Assembly: GCA_003477345.1 (NCBI GenBank)
Contig: DMTG01000265.1
Span: 1 to 5,929 of the forward strand
DNA: 5,929 nucleotides
Direction of reading: 5' to 3'
Origin: Succinivibrionaceae bacterium
Lineage (GTDB): Bacteria > Pseudomonadota > Gammaproteobacteria > Enterobacterales > Succinivibrionaceae
Below, in pieces: positions 1-5,929 of the stretch (position 1 is the stretch's first letter; the number at the start of each line of letters is the position of its first letter). Below the pieces are notes generated by a model. The model saw only the letters and a list, made by a program, of their open reading frames with translations, ran no database searches and was not told where the DNA came from. Both the position numbers and the translations under genes were made by a program.

Positions 1-195
1 CCCCTGATTAGTTTAGCGCCTTATTCCGTCCTGAAGGAGGGTTTTACGACTCCTTTTGATAAAAAAAATATCTATTACGGGCTCCTGATAGTGCAAATTT
101 GTACATTTGTCACAACCATTGTTGAGTTAATTTTGCAATTTTTGAATATTAATGCTGAAATCTCTCATATTCACGCTAATATATACGACCTGTAA
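1..195 (+). CDS. 3' end of an unidentified membrane protein (partial, 5' end outside window)
   Basis: Frame 1 is open from the first base for 64 codons and ends at TAA (193-195). The peptide has a polar start followed by a long hydrophobic run at about residues 26-50 (starting YYGLLIVQIC, ending ELILQFLNI), which looks like a transmembrane helix, then a short polar tail ending HANIYDL. I do not recognise the family. The case for coding is the open frame in AT-rich DNA together with a membrane-helix pattern. No start codon or ribosome site is visible because the 5' part would lie left of the window. It has the same orientation as nfuA, but the 270-odd bases between them make a shared operon uncertain. 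It could also be a chance open frame or the tail of a decayed gene. Confidence 0.45.
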   Translation, partial: PLISLAPYSVLKEGFTTPFDKKNIYYGLLIVQICTFVTTIVELILQFLNINAEISHIHANIYDL

Positions 196-313
196 TAAAA
201 AATAATTTTAGGATACCTTGCCAAAGCCTCTGCTTTTAATGTCAACGCGTAACAGCACAAATAAAAATCAGACCGCCGCAAAGTATCACTGAAAGCAAAT
301 TTACCGGCAATAT

Positions 314-333
314 TGACGGCATTCAGACCGTCA
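314..333. repeat. small inverted repeat (hairpin) upstream of nfuA
   Basis: TGACGG (314-319) and CCGTCA (328-333) form a perfect 6-base stem with an 8-base loop. Just outside, CCGCC (273-277) could pair with GGCGG (334-338), enclosing the hairpin in a larger fold. No T-run follows, so it does not look like an intrinsic terminator. It could be an operator, a structured leader or chance. Confidence 0.25.
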
Positions 334-347
334 GGCGGCAATGGCCA

Positions 348-376
348 TTAAAGTAAGGTCATAGCGTCGATATAAA
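348..376 (+). promoter_or_regulatory. candidate sigma70 promoter for nfuA
   Basis: TATAAA (371-376) is a good -10 match and lies 17 bases after TTAAAG (348-353), a weak -35. Transcription would begin near 383, giving a leader of about 85 bases before the nfuA ATG. This is a motif match only; the -35 matches consensus at three positions. Confidence 0.25.
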
Positions 377-468
377 AATCTTCTGTCGCTGCAGGATGCT
401 CGGCAAATAGCGGCCGCAGCAGTTCACACTGAATAATCCTAAAGCGCTTGTACAAAATAGGTTTTATC

Positions 469-1059
469 ATGAGCAAAATAAGCGTCAGCGAAAAAGCACA
501 GGCATATTTTCTGGAAATCATAAAAAAGCAGAAAATGGAAGGTTTAGCGATTCGTCTTACAGCTACTAATGTAGGAACTCCGGGCGTTCAGTGCGGTATT
601 CTGTACTGTCCAAAAGAATATATAACGCCTAACGACGAACACTTTCAGATGAACGGTTTCGAAATCGTAATAGATAAAAGCGTAACCGACTACCTGGACG
701 ATTCCGTAATCGATCTTGGAAAAGATGATAACGATGAAGATCTGCTGACTTTCCACGCGCCTAACCTCAACAAGCAGGATCTGCCGGAAGACGCTACCTT
801 ATTTCAGAGAGTACAGAGATTCATAGAAACAACTGTAAGTCCGTCACTTGCAGGCCACGGCGGCGCTGTAACACTCGTTGATGTTACTTCAGACGGCGTT
901 GTAAAAGTACAGTTCCAGGGCGGCTGTCTTGGCTGTTCAATGGTTGGATTAACTCTAAAAGACGGAATTCAAACCCAGCTTAACGCTGCATTTCCTGGAA
1001 TGATAAAAGACGTGATAGATGTTACCGAGCACGTGGTAACAGACGAGACCTACGGCTAA
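469..1059 (+). CDS. nfuA: Fe-S cluster biogenesis/carrier protein NfuA
   Basis: NfuA is a cytosolic Fe-S carrier that receives a [4Fe-4S] cluster and delivers it to target apoproteins, and it protects Fe-S enzymes under oxidative stress or iron limitation. The 196-residue product matches the family length (E. coli about 191). Residues 1-100 form the degenerate A-type scaffold domain, with Cys42 and Cys47 in VQCGILYCP. Residues 110-190 form the Nfu domain, with the conserved stretch SLAGHGGAVTLVDV and the cluster-binding motif CLGC (Cys153, Cys156) in GGCLGCSMVGLTLKDG. I chose ATG 469 because family members start just before this point; a TTG at 448 would add seven residues and has no better ribosome site. 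AGG at 459-461 is a weak Shine-Dalgarno. The gene ends in tandem in-frame stops, TAA TAG. It is followed by a hairpin terminator and converges on gpsA. In E. coli nfuA sits beside gntX and bioH; neither is visible here. Confidence 0.96.
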   Translation: MSKISVSEKAQAYFLEIIKKQKMEGLAIRLTATNVGTPGVQCGILYCPKEYITPNDEHFQMNGFEIVIDKSVTDYLDDSVIDLGKDDNDEDLLTFHAPNLNKQDLPEDATLFQRVQRFIETTVSPSLAGHGGAVTLVDVTSDGVVKVQFQGGCLGCSMVGLTLKDGIQTQLNAAFPGMIKDVIDVTEHVVTDETYG

Positions 1060-1096
1060 TAGCGTCAGTACAGCAGATTTTCTGATTGAGTTTCTT

Positions 1097-1126
1097 AAAG
1101 GTATCTATTTTTTAGATACCTTTTTT
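1097..1126 (+). terminator. intrinsic terminator of nfuA, overlapping the gpsA stop
   Basis: GGTATCTA (1100-1107) and TAGATACC (1113-1120) pair perfectly around a 5-base T loop, and AAA (1097-1099) with TTT (1121-1123) extends the stem to 11 pairs. A run of six T (1121-1126) follows on the plus strand. The T-run runs into the gpsA stop codon (1127-1125). On the minus strand the hairpin is followed by CTTTAAG, a weaker U-tract, so it may also serve gpsA. Confidence 0.85.
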
Positions 1127-2126
1127 ATTCTGATTTTAATGTTCTAGACAGCAGGTCTATTGCCGCAGCTTTTCCATCTTTATGATTGTATATAACCTCA
1201 TAAAGCTCTGAACAGATCGGCATCTGAACTTTTAGCTCGGTAGAAAGCGCGTGGACCACTGATGTCATCTTTACACCCTCTACTACCTGCCCAATTTTCT
1301 GCATCGCATCATCTAAAGACATGCCTTTGCCTAACATATAGCCAAGACGCCTGTTTCGAGACTGATCATCGGTACACGTTAATATAAGATCTCCAAGCCC
1401 CGAAAGCCCCATAAAGCCTCTTTCCGTTGCCCCTCTTGATATGCCGAAACGAACCATTTCAGCGAGACCTCTTGTTACCAGGGCTGTTCTCGAATTTGCT
1501 CCGTAGCCTAGTCCGTCAGACAGACCGCAGGCAATAGCAATTACATTTTTTATTGCTCCGCCTAACTGTAAAGCTATAAAGTCGGAATTCTCATAAATTC
1601 GAAAAGTCGGCGTATGAAGTATATTTGATAAGTCTTTTGTAAACTTTGGATCGTTGCCGGAAACTGCAATTGCCGTCGGCAGATTTTTGGCAAGTTCAAG
1701 TGCAAATGTAGGTCCGGATATTGCTGCAAATTTAGTGTCTTTAGAAAAAACCTGCATTGCTACATCGCTCAGCAGCATTCCAGAACTATCCAGGCCTTTC
1801 GTTGCCCAGGCAATTCTGTGATCAGGCGTGATATAGTTTTTGATTTTTTCTAGAATCGATCTGAAAGTATGACTAGGAACAACGATTAGAATTGTCTGTG
1901 TTGACTTTATTGCCTGTTCCAAATCAGATGTTACATCTAGAGAATCTGGAAATTTAATTCCCGGCAGGTATCTGGCATTTTCTCTTTTGAGCTGCATTGC
2001 CGCTGCCCGCTCAGGGTTGCGATCCCAAAGTTTTACTTTCAATCCTTTAGAAGCGACGGCAATTGCCAGAGAGGTGCCGTAAGAACCGGCACCTATTACG
2101 CATAAAGAATATGTCGTATTACTCAT
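1125..2126 (-). CDS. gpsA: glycerol-3-phosphate dehydrogenase [NAD(P)+] GpsA
   Basis: GpsA reduces dihydroxyacetone phosphate to sn-glycerol 3-phosphate in the cytosol, supplying the backbone for phospholipid synthesis. The 333-residue length fits the family (E. coli 339). The N-terminal Rossmann domain opens with the dinucleotide motif GAGSYGTSLA (residues 12-21). AWATKGLD (106-113) carries the conserved Lys110, and SGPTFALE lies at 138-145. The C-terminal helical domain has the catalytic Lys193 in GAIKNVIAIACG, then GLGDLILTCT (243-252) and the substrate-binding SRNRR (256-260). It begins 12 bases after the secB stop. Those bases are AT-only apart from one G and hold no clear Shine-Dalgarno, so translation may depend on coupling to secB. 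In E. coli gpsA also follows secB and is followed by cysE; here cysE is absent and nfuA converges instead. Confidence 0.97.
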   Translation of the reverse strand: MSNTTYSLCVIGAGSYGTSLAIAVASKGLKVKLWDRNPERAAAMQLKRENARYLPGIKFPDSLDVTSDLEQAIKSTQTILIVVPSHTFRSILEKIKNYITPDHRIAWATKGLDSSGMLLSDVAMQVFSKDTKFAAISGPTFALELAKNLPTAIAVSGNDPKFTKDLSNILHTPTFRIYENSDFIALQLGGAIKNVIAIACGLSDGLGYGANSRTALVTRGLAEMVRFGISRGATERGFMGLSGLGDLILTCTDDQSRNRRLGYMLGKGMSLDDAMQKIGQVVEGVKMTSVVHALSTELKVQMPICSELYEVIYNHKDGKAAAIDLLSRTLKSE

Positions 2127-2138
2127 ACAAAATAATAT

Positions 2139-2675
2139 TTATGCCTGTGGCTCTGTATTCTGTGACAGCCCGTTCATGGTTTCATTACTGTTTTCTGAAT
2201 TCTGCTGTGCTGCCATCTTTCTTGCTCTGTAAAGAGCTTCAAAATTAAGCGGACGTAAATTCAGAGGAGGGAAGGTTGCACGATTTACCAATGACGCAAT
2301 ATGCTCTCTTGCATATGGGAACAGTAAATTTGGAGCCGTTCCGCTTAGCAGGAACTCTCTTGCCTCAGGAGCAACGTTACGGATTATAAACAAGCCAGCC
2401 TGATGAACCTCGCAGATGAAGGCGACCTTGTCGTCGTTATGGCAGGTAACGGTTACTCTTAAATCTACTTCGTAAAGATCTTCGCTAACAGCTTTTGGCT
2501 TAGCGTCAAAATCTACATTTATCTTAGGCTTCCACTGTATCTGAAAAATTTCAGGAATATTTGGAGTCTCTAAAGAGCAGTCCTTAGCATAAACTCTTAC
2601 AATATCAAAAACAGGCTGATTGTTCTGAGCCTGCTGTTCTGCATCGTTCTGCTGATTCATATTTTCTTCTGACAT
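2139..2675 (-). CDS. secB: protein-export chaperone SecB
   Basis: SecB is a cytosolic tetrameric chaperone that keeps preproteins unfolded and hands them to SecA at the SecYEG translocon. The conserved core spans about residues 22-152: VFDIVRVYAKD, then FQIQWKP, LYEVDLRVTVT, FICEVHQAGLF, and the family signature NLLFPYAREHIASLVNRATFPPLNLRPLNF (split here across 116-145). At 178 residues it is longer than E. coli SecB (155): a Gln/Asn-rich N-terminal stretch occupies residues 1-20, and a polar tail (about 157-178, ending TEPQA) extends the C terminus. In E. coli the end of SecB contacts the SecA zinc-binding domain. The ATG at 2675 is set by AAGGA (2688-2684 on the minus strand) eight bases upstream. 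It lies 26 bases after the rhodanese stop and 12 before gpsA, so the three are probably cotranscribed. Confidence 0.97.
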   Translation of the reverse strand: MSEENMNQQNDAEQQAQNNQPVFDIVRVYAKDCSLETPNIPEIFQIQWKPKINVDFDAKPKAVSEDLYEVDLRVTVTCHNDDKVAFICEVHQAGLFIIRNVAPEAREFLLSGTAPNLLFPYAREHIASLVNRATFPPLNLRPLNFEALYRARKMAAQQNSENSNETMNGLSQNTEPQA

Positions 2676-2683
2676 TTCATATT

Positions 2684-2688
2684 TCCTT
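2684..2688 (-). promoter_or_regulatory. ribosome binding site of secB
   Basis: AAGGA on the minus strand, eight bases before the secB ATG. It supports the start that includes the Gln/Asn-rich N-terminal extension instead of a later in-frame ATG at codon 6. Confidence 0.7.
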
Positions 2689-2701
2689 ATGTATATCTTA
2701 T

Positions 2702-3166
2702 TTATTTTTTATTGGATAGCGGAAGATTATCAGTTGCCCACTGCATTATTCCACCTTCTAATGTAAACACTTTGCTATAGCCCTGTTTCATAAGCAGCCT
2801 TGCGCTATTGAAGCAGTCCGTATCAAATTTATCCTTGCCTACAATGATAACCGGCTTTTCTTTGCTGTTTGCAATACGATTCAGCTTGCCTTCTTTTATC
2901 TCTCCAGCAGTTATATTTATTGAATTTGCAATATGTCCGCTAGAAAACAAATTTTGAGAACGAATATCTACAAACACGCCATCTTCATGATTTACCATCA
3001 TAGTAGCCAAATTTGAGCTTGCCTTTTTCACCTTCGAGGTCATAATTTTAATCTGCATATATACAAATACGCATAAAACGACAATCCAGCCTCCGCAAAT
3101 CATGTAATGACGCTGGAAAAAAGCAACATATTCTGAAAGATTCTCTGGGGAGAACAGTTCTGACAC
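2702..3166 (-). CDS. yibN: membrane-anchored rhodanese-like protein (YibN family)
   Basis: The 154-residue product has one N-terminal membrane segment (about residues 22-41, ICGGWIVVLCVFVYMQIKIM), a basic linker (TSKVKKAS) and a single rhodanese-fold domain (about 55-150). Recognisable rhodanese parts are VFVDIRSQNLFSSGHIANSI (64-83) and the C-terminal GGIMQWATDNLPL (138-150). At the usual catalytic-loop position after PVIIV there is Gly110-Lys111 instead of Cys; the only nearby cysteine is Cys118 (DTDCFNSARLL). E. coli YibN shows a similar displaced cysteine, so classical sulfurtransferase activity is doubtful. The domain should face the cytoplasm, anchored to the inner membrane. The start is GTG at 3166-3164, preceded by GAGGTGAT, a strong match to the anti-Shine-Dalgarno region. 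Position and size match E. coli yibN, next to and divergent from gpmI. In E. coli grxC lies between yibN and secB; it is missing here. The family role is not established from sequence. Confidence 0.88.
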   Translation of the reverse strand: MSELFSPENLSEYVAFFQRHYMICGGWIVVLCVFVYMQIKIMTSKVKKASSNLATMMVNHEDGVFVDIRSQNLFSSGHIANSINITAGEIKEGKLNRIANSKEKPVIIVGKDKFDTDCFNSARLLMKQGYSKVFTLEGGIMQWATDNLPLSNKK

Positions 3167-3168
3167 AA

Positions 3169-3176
3169 ATCACCTC
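3169..3176 (-). promoter_or_regulatory. strong ribosome binding site of the yibN-like gene (GTG start)
   Basis: GAGGTGAT on the minus strand matches eight consecutive bases complementary to the 3' end of 16S rRNA and stands just before the GTG at 3166. It decides the non-ATG start. Confidence 0.7.
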
Positions 3177-3204
3177 TGAAAAAACAAAAAGTACTAATCT
3201 AATA

Positions 3205-3233
3205 ATTTTAACACATATTGCCTTATATTATAA
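3205..3233 (-). promoter_or_regulatory. candidate promoter of the yibN-secB-gpsA operon
   Basis: On the minus strand TTATAA (3233-3228), a 17-base spacer and TAAAAT (3210-3205) form a sigma70-like promoter, and TGT directly before the -10 gives the extended -10 TGn motif. Transcription would start near 3198, about 30 bases before the GTG. Motif-based only; the region is AT-rich, so other -10-like sites exist, including a TATAAT a little upstream. Confidence 0.4.
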
Positions 3234-3303
3234 GCTGTTATGTAAGCGTTTTCCTAATACAAAAAAGATAATTTTACGAATTTTTACTATAAGTTTTGTG
3301 AGC

Positions 3304-3339
3304 TTCCTCATTAGACACAAATTTAATATAAAATAGAGA
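3304..3339 (+). promoter_or_regulatory. candidate promoter region of gpmI
   Basis: Two overlapping possibilities exist. TATAAA (3327-3332) lies 17 bases after TTCCTC (3304-3309). Alternatively TAGACA (3312-3317) is followed after 16 bases by TAGAGA (3334-3339). Either would put the start near 3340-3346, giving a leader of about 25-30 bases. The rest of the 205-base divergent spacer (3167-3371) is AT-rich with no clear operator or RNA gene. Confidence 0.35.
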
Positions 3340-3371
3340 ACAGTATTTTTTTACAAATAAAGAGAGAAGCA

Positions 3372-4910
3372 ATGGCAAATAAGAAAACCTTAGCCCTCAT
3401 CATCATGGATGGTTGGGGAGATAACCCGGAAAAAGAGTTTAACGCTGCCGCTAATGCGAAGACTCCTGTGCTAGATGGACTTTGTGAAAAGTATGCCCAC
3501 ACAGATATTCAGGCATCAGGTATCGATGTAGGTCTTCCTGACGGTCAGATGGGTAACTCGGAAGTTGGCCATACAAATATCGGCGCTGGAAGAATTGTCT
3601 ATCAGGAACTCACCAGAATTGGCAAAGCCATTGATGATGGCGACTTTTTCAAAAATGAAGTTCTGTGCAATGCCGTTGACAAGGCTGTAAAAGCTGACAA
3701 GGCCGTTCACATCATGGGACTTATGTCTCCAGGCGGAGTTCACAGCCACCAGGATCATATCATTGCCATGATCAAGCTGGCAGCTCAGAGAGGCGCTAAA
3801 AAAGTCTATTTCCATCCGTTCCTGGATGGTCGTGATGTTCCTCCTCGTTCTGCTCACGAATACATTGAAACCTTTGAAAAAGCCTTTAAAGAAATCGGTG
3901 CTGGCCGTATCGTATCTCTAATCGGCCGCTATTTTGCAATGGACAGAGACAACAGATGGGATCGTGTCCAGGAAGCATATGATCTGATTGTGGAAGGCAA
4001 GAGTGCTTTTGAGCCATTCGCTACTGCCAAAGAGGCTCTGGACGCTGCTTACGCAAGAAATGAGAACGATGAATTCGTAAAAGCTTCTGTTGTCGGTGAA
4101 CGCGTAAAGCTCGAAGACGGTGACAGCCTTATCTTCATGAATTTCAGAGCAGACCGCGCTCGTCAGATCTCAAGAGCCTTCGTAAATGATGACGCTGATT
4201 TCCTGGGATTCAAGCGCAATGTACGTCCACAGCTTGCAGACTTCGTAATGCTTACACAGTATGCAGCTGACATAAAAACCTCCTGCGCATACCCTCCAGA
4301 GAATCTTAACAATACCCTGGGTGAATGGTTATCCTCTCACGGAAAAACACAGCTGCGCATTTCTGAAACAGAAAAATACGCTCACGTTACCTTCTTCTTC
4401 AACGGCGGCGTAGAAACTGTTTTCCCTGGTGAAGACAGAACTCTGATTCAGAGCCCTAAGGTTGCAACCTACGATCTGCAGCCAGAAATGAGCTCTACTG
4501 AGCTTACAGACAAGCTGTGTGCAGCTATCGAATCTGGCAAGTACGATGTAATTATCTGTAATTACCCTAACGGCGACATGGTTGGTCATACTGGTGTTTA
4601 TGAAGCAGCAGTCAAGGCCTGTGAAGCTGTAGATACCTGTTTAGGAAGAGTTGTGGAATCACTCAAGAAGGTAGGCGGTGAATGCTTAATTACTGCAGAT
4701 CACGGCAACTGTGAGCGCATGAAAGACCTTACTACTGGTGAGGCATATACCGCTCATACCAACCTGCCTGTTCCATTCATATACGTAGGACGCGATGCTA
4801 CTATGCGTGAAGATGGCAGATTAAGTGATATTGCACCTACCATGCTCTATCTATTAGGAATGGAAACTCCTAAAGAGATGACTGGAAAATCTATAGTTAC
4901 TTTGAAATAA
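3372..4910 (+). CDS. gpmI: 2,3-bisphosphoglycerate-independent phosphoglycerate mutase
   Basis: GpmI (GpmM in E. coli) interconverts 3- and 2-phosphoglycerate in glycolysis and gluconeogenesis through a phosphoserine intermediate and two Mn ions. At 512 residues it has the full family length (E. coli 514). All expected active-site residues are visible: metal ligand Asp13 (IMDGWG), nucleophile Ser63 ([10 protein letters not shown]), His124 (GGVHSHQDH), Asp155 ([10 protein letters not shown]), Arg186 and Arg192 ([15 protein letters not shown]), Arg259 and Arg262 (FRADRAR), Lys335 (SETEKYAH), Asp402 and His406 (GDMVGHTG), Asp443 and His444 (TADHGN), and His462 (AHTNLP). The phosphatase domain is split (about 1-75 and 310-512) around the transferase domain. 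The ATG is preceded by AAAGAGAG, a fair Shine-Dalgarno. It is transcribed divergently from the yibN-like gene, as in E. coli, and has its own terminator, so it is probably a single-gene transcript. Confidence 0.98.
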   Translation: MANKKTLALIIMDGWGDNPEKEFNAAANAKTPVLDGLCEKYAHTDIQASGIDVGLPDGQMGNSEVGHTNIGAGRIVYQELTRIGKAIDDGDFFKNEVLCNAVDKAVKADKAVHIMGLMSPGGVHSHQDHIIAMIKLAAQRGAKKVYFHPFLDGRDVPPRSAHEYIETFEKAFKEIGAGRIVSLIGRYFAMDRDNRWDRVQEAYDLIVEGKSAFEPFATAKEALDAAYARNENDEFVKASVVGERVKLEDGDSLIFMNFRADRARQISRAFVNDDADFLGFKRNVRPQLADFVMLTQYAADIKTSCAYPPENLNNTLGEWLSSHGKTQLRISETEKYAHVTFFFNGGVETVFPGEDRTLIQSPKVATYDLQPEMSSTELTDKLCAAIESGKYDVIICNYPNGDMVGHTGVYEAAVKACEAVDTCLGRVVESLKKVGGECLITADHGNCERMKDLTTGEAYTAHTNLPVPFIYVGRDATMREDGRLSDIAPTMLYLLGMETPKEMTGKSIVTLK

Positions 4911-4931
4911 CTAACTGAATTTAACTGTAGA

Positions 4932-4964
4932 AAGGGGGCCATTCTAAAAGGCCCCCTTCTTTTT
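4932..4964 (+). terminator. intrinsic terminator of gpmI (possibly bidirectional)
   Basis: GGGGGCC (4934-4940) and GGCCCCC (4950-4956) pair perfectly around a 9-base loop, with AA/TT extending the stem, followed by TTCTTTTT. It ends directly against the pmbA stop codon (4967-4965). On the minus strand the stem is followed by TTTCTAC, so it may also stop pmbA transcripts less efficiently. Confidence 0.92.
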
Positions 4965-5929
4965 CTAGCTTCCTGAAACTGTAATCCCTGACATTAAAAG
5001 AGATCCGGTTTTTATCTTGAATCTATTGTCAATGTCATTTCCGATTAACAGAATTCCCTGAAGCATTTCTTTGAGGTTGCCGGCTATGGTTATGCCTTCT
5101 ACCGCATGCACTCTTTTACCGTTTTTGAAATAAAATCCTGAAGCGCCTCTAGAATAATTGCCGCTTACAATATCAACGCCCTGGCCCATCAGATCGGTAA
5201 TCACCAGGCCTTCTCCGGCTTCCTGCATAAGCTCTTCTTTAGATTTTATCTTTTCGCTGTCAGCATTTATGTAAATATTATGCAGACCACTGGCATGACC
5301 GTTTGACTTGCTCTTCAGTTTTCTTGAAGAATATGAGGCCAGCAGATATTCTTTTAATATGCCGTTTTCTATAAGATTTGTTTCCTGAGTTCTCACACCT
5401 TCAGAATCATAGCATCTAGAGGCCTGTTCGCCTTTAACAAAAGGATTTTCATTTACTGTTATAAAGTCCGAGGTTACTTTCTGCCCTAGTGCATCCAGCA
5501 GAAAAGAACTTCTCTGGTACTGAGGTCTTCCTGAAATTGCAGAAAACAGATGCCCCCATAGAGATGCCGCTGCCCCTTCGCTGAAAATAATATTATATTT
5601 TCCAGTTTCTACAGGAGTCGCATTCAGTTTTTCTAATGTGCGCGCTCTTGCCTCTTCAATTATTTCCTCAACAGACTTTAATTTTTTGTAATCTCGGCAG
5701 ATATCGTAGCCGCTTCCTCTCTGCATACCGCCATTGGATTCACCCAGCAGAGTCAAGCCGACATAGCTTCTAGATGAAGATCTTCCAAGACACATACCGT
5801 GAGAGTTTGCAATTACACTGGTAGAAACATAGCTGTCAAAGCCAGCACCATCCGAGGCTTTTATGCCCTCAGGAGAATCCTTAACTGCTAATCTGTCTAT
5901 ATCCACGACATACTTTACTGCCTTGTCAG
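4965..5929 (-). CDS. pmbA: metalloprotease subunit PmbA/TldE (partial, 5' end outside window)
   Basis: PmbA (TldE) pairs with TldD in a cytosolic protease that in E. coli matures microcin B17 and degrades the CcdA antitoxin. About 320 C-terminal residues are present; the frame stays open to the right edge, so roughly 130 N-terminal residues of an approximately 450-residue protein are missing. The GTG at 5906-5904 is internal, not the start, because in-frame codons (DKAVKYV) precede it. Family stretches visible in order are VIANSHGMCLG, FSEGAAASLWGHLFSAISG, SSFLLDALGQKV, YDSEGVRT, LASYSSRKLKSKSNGHASGLHN, VITDLMGQGVDIVSGNYSRG, ITIAGNLKEM and GNDIDNRFKIKTGSLL. The partner TldD carries the HExxH zinc site; no such motif is seen here, as expected for the TldE side. 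The gene converges on gpmI with 54 bases between the stops, filled by the terminator. Confidence 0.95.
   Translation of the reverse strand, partial: DKAVKYVVDIDRLAVKDSPEGIKASDGAGFDSYVSTSVIANSHGMCLGRSSSRSYVGLTLLGESNGGMQRGSGYDICRDYKKLKSVEEIIEEARARTLEKLNATPVETGKYNIIFSEGAAASLWGHLFSAISGRPQYQRSSFLLDALGQKVTSDFITVNENPFVKGEQASRCYDSEGVRTQETNLIENGILKEYLLASYSSRKLKSKSNGHASGLHNIYINADSEKIKSKEELMQEAGEGLVITDLMGQGVDIVSGNYSRGASGFYFKNGKRVHAVEGITIAGNLKEMLQGILLIGNDIDNRFKIKTGSLLMSGITVSGS

Larger units (their letters stand above)
171..470 (-). pseudogene. possible decayed reading frame, interrupted by one stop
   Basis: On the minus strand an ATG at 470-468 opens a 40-residue frame (begins MIKPILYKRF, ends YIDAMTLL) that stops at TAA (350-348). 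The same frame then continues open for another 58 codons to TGA (173-171), including ALTLKAEALARYP. So about 100 codons contain one internal stop, and the middle part is richer in G and C than the flanks. This would fit a gene remnant with a nonsense mutation. Against it: there is no recognisable domain, its ATG overlaps the nfuA start codon, and other frames across the same bases have stretches of similar quality. I do not assign a function; it may be non-coding spacer. Confidence 0.2.

Noticed and set aside
34..40. AAGGAGG resembling a strong Shine-Dalgarno
   Set aside because: No start codon follows at a suitable distance.
34..55. AAGGAG/CTCCTT inverted repeat followed by TTTGAT near the left edge
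   Set aside because: It lies inside the open frame, has a 10-base loop, a short stem and only a weak T-run, so it is not a convincing terminator.
239..292. Short plus-strand frame, ATG to TGA, 17 codons
   Set aside because: Too short, no ribosome site and no recognisable sequence.
448..468. TTG start that would lengthen NfuA by seven residues
   Set aside because: The ATG at 469 matches the family N terminus, and the TTG has no better ribosome site.
544..756. Minus-strand open frame inside nfuA
   Set aside because: Antisense shadow of a well-conserved gene.
2063..2248. Plus-strand open frame across the gpsA/secB junction
   Set aside because: Antisense to two conserved genes, no protein-like features of its own.
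3516..3857. Minus-strand open frame inside gpmI
   Set aside because: Shadow of the conserved mutase frame; no domain recognised.
4329..4589. Second minus-strand open frame inside gpmI
   Set aside because: Shadow frame in conserved coding sequence.
5904..5906. GTG as the start of pmbA
   Set aside because: The frame is open upstream to the window edge and about 130 family residues are still missing, so the real start is outside.
1..5929. tRNA, rRNA, CRISPR array, insertion sequence or defence-type system
   Set aside because: No direct repeats, terminal inverted repeats, transposase, tRNA-like fold or other such signal could be seen on either strand.

Overview
This window looks like ordinary chromosomal housekeeping DNA from a moderately AT-rich gammaproteobacterium. 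SecB and a NfuA with a degenerate A-type N-terminal domain point to Proteobacteria. The divergent layout gpmI / yibN-like rhodanese - secB - gpsA is the Escherichia coli arrangement with two genes missing. An anaerobic or gut lineage such as the Succinivibrionaceae is possible, but that is a guess from composition and divergence only.

Layout. Positions 1-195 hold the 3' end of an unidentified plus-strand membrane-protein frame. Positions 196-447 carry no convincing intact gene. They have a small hairpin, a weak promoter candidate for nfuA, and a minus-strand reading frame interrupted by one stop that could be a decayed gene. nfuA (469-1059, +) follows and ends in a strong hairpin terminator that runs into the stop codon of convergent gpsA. 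The minus-strand block, in transcription order, is the yibN-like rhodanese (3166-2702), secB (2675-2139) and gpsA (2126-1125), tightly spaced and probably one operon. A 205-base AT-rich divergent region (3167-3371) separates it from gpmI (3372-4910, +). gpmI ends in a GC-rich terminator placed against the stop codon of convergent pmbA/tldE (4965-5929, -), whose 5' part lies beyond the right edge.

Functions. NfuA delivers Fe-S clusters. GpsA makes sn-glycerol 3-phosphate for phospholipids. SecB is the export chaperone that hands preproteins to SecA. GpmI is the metal-dependent, cofactor-independent phosphoglycerate mutase of glycolysis. PmbA/TldE is half of the TldD/TldE metalloprotease. The YibN-like protein is a membrane-anchored rhodanese-fold protein without the canonical active-site cysteine position.

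I found no mobile element, CRISPR array, tRNA, rRNA or clear sign of an undescribed system. The points most worth a second look are the left 470 bases, the loss of grxC and cysE from the secB block, the tails on SecB, and the rhodanese active site.
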